A stretch of 5,603 bases of DNA from Betaproteobacteria bacterium (GTDB lineage: Bacteria > Pseudomonadota > Gammaproteobacteria > Burkholderiales > SG8-41), in contig JAKFUJ010000223.1 of assembly GCA_021732805.1 (NCBI GenBank), positions 1 through 5,603 of the forward strand. The letters are read 5' to 3'. The position numbers and the translations under genes were made by a program. A model generated the notes under the pieces. It did no database searches, was not told the DNA's origin, and was given only the letters and a program-made list of their open reading frames with translations. This document shows, one piece after another, positions 4,947 to 5,603 of this stretch (position 1 is the first letter of the stretch; every line of letters starts with the position of its first letter).

Positions 4947-5603
4947 TCAGTTGGCGGCCGCCACCACGGTACGGCCGACATACAGGATCGGCCCGGTCGG
5001 GCGGCCAATCGGCGAACCGGTTTCCGGTTCCAGCGTCAGTTCGAACAGCTGTTCACGCTCCAGCGCCGGCAGGCGGGCGACATCGATCTCAGTCACCCGG
5101 TCCGCCGGCACCAGACCCAGTGATGTCGGCGCGCTGGCCCCCTGCGGCTTGGTCCAGAACTGCAACGCTTTCTGCGGCGCGACCTCGGTCTTGCCCAGCG
5201 GAATCAGCCGCAGCTTGCCGCCAGCGGCAGCCTCGACGATCCAGCCCGCGTCCTGCTTGTCCGGACTCTGCAGCACCGCCAGATAACGGGTGGCAGGCGC
5301 CGGCGCATCGACCGTGCCGGTCAATTGCAAGGCCAGCACCACCGCCACGACCGAAGCGAACGCTGCGCCGAAACGCCAGAAATTCAGCCCTTGCCACCAC
5401 GACGATGGTTGTGACGGCGACTTCTGCGCCGCCATTGCTCGCTGCAGCGACTGGTCGATGCGCTCCCACACTGCCGGCGACGGCTCGACCGGCGCCAGCA
5501 TGCGCGTCATCGACAACAACTTGTCCTGCCAGAAATAGACTTCCTGCTGCAAATCGGAGTCACGCACCCGCGTGTGCTCGAATTCGGCCAGATCATCCCC
5601 GGC
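4947..5603 (-). CDS. RskA-type anti-sigma factor (N-terminus beyond the window)
   Basis: The frame is open from the right edge to TGA at 4947-4949, showing 218 residues. A GTG at 5567 could open it, but the 12 codons before that (AGDDLAEFEHTR) continue the family pattern, so the true start lies outside. Residues to about 65 are the cytoplasmic part, with FWQDKL and PVEPSPAVWERIDQSL, typical of the region preceding the membrane segment. One transmembrane helix follows (about 75-96, RFGAAFASVVAVVLALQLTG). The periplasmic RskA C-terminal domain (about 106-215) has the signatures LQFWTKPQGASAPTSLGLV and LTLEPETGSPIGRPTGPILY. Such proteins bind an ECF sigma factor at the inner membrane and release it after regulated proteolysis. 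The sigma gene normally sits immediately upstream, here off the right edge. I see no HxxxCxxC zinc motif in the visible part. The secreted DUF3455 gene follows downstream. Confidence 0.94.
   Translation of the reverse strand, partial: AGDDLAEFEHTRVRDSDLQQEVYFWQDKLLSMTRMLAPVEPSPAVWERIDQSLQRAMAAQKSPSQPSSWWQGLNFWRFGAAFASVVAVVLALQLTGTVDAPAPATRYLAVLQSPDKQDAGWIVEAAAGGKLRLIPLGKTEVAPQKALQFWTKPQGASAPTSLGLVPADRVTEIDVARLPALEREQLFELTLEPETGSPIGRPTGPILYVGRTVVAAAN

Noticed and set aside
4947..5567. Complete 206-residue anti-sigma gene starting at GTG 5567
   Set aside because: The frame continues upstream to the window edge with sequence typical of the region before the helix, and the usual N-terminal sigma-binding segment would be missing.

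Overview
The window most likely comes from a betaproteobacterium, probably of the Burkholderiales. The sequence is GC-rich. It carries a Bug/TctC-type periplasmic solute-binding protein plus the decayed remains of a second, different one, and this family is strongly expanded in that order. The taxonomic call rests on family knowledge and composition, not on a database match.

Layout, left to right. (1) Positions 1-217 hold the C-terminal end of a plus-strand protein resembling the DUF7282 domain. (2) A roughly 115-base convergent junction follows, with three consecutive inverted repeats. The last is a strong bidirectional terminator, and the stop codon of the facing gene lies inside its stem. 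(3) A minus-strand block is read leftwards: thiL (thiamine-monophosphate kinase, 2778-3746), a Bug/TctC receptor (1657-2631) and a PA-domain M28-family zinc peptidase (325-1611). The receptor and peptidase are 45 bases apart and are probably co-transcribed. thiL is 146 bases upstream of the receptor and need not share its transcript. (4) Positions 3818-4218 on the plus strand, divergent from thiL, hold a Bug/TctC pseudogene with two large internal deletions and at least one single-base frameshift. (5) A second bidirectional terminator (4233-4261) separates this relic from a minus-strand pair: an anti-sigma factor of the RskA type (4947 to beyond the right edge) and a secreted DUF3455 protein (4314-4841) downstream of it.

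Functionally, thiL makes thiamine diphosphate, the active cofactor. The Bug receptor and M28 enzyme may form an uptake-and-hydrolysis pair for an unknown substrate, but no TctA/TctB membrane subunits are visible. The RskA-like protein should hold an ECF sigma factor at the membrane; that gene is expected just off the right edge, and the secreted DUF3455 protein is a candidate member of its regulon. I see no tRNA, rRNA, CRISPR array, insertion sequence or phage gene. I find no convincing new multi-gene system: this is mostly ordinary chromosome with one informative pseudogene.
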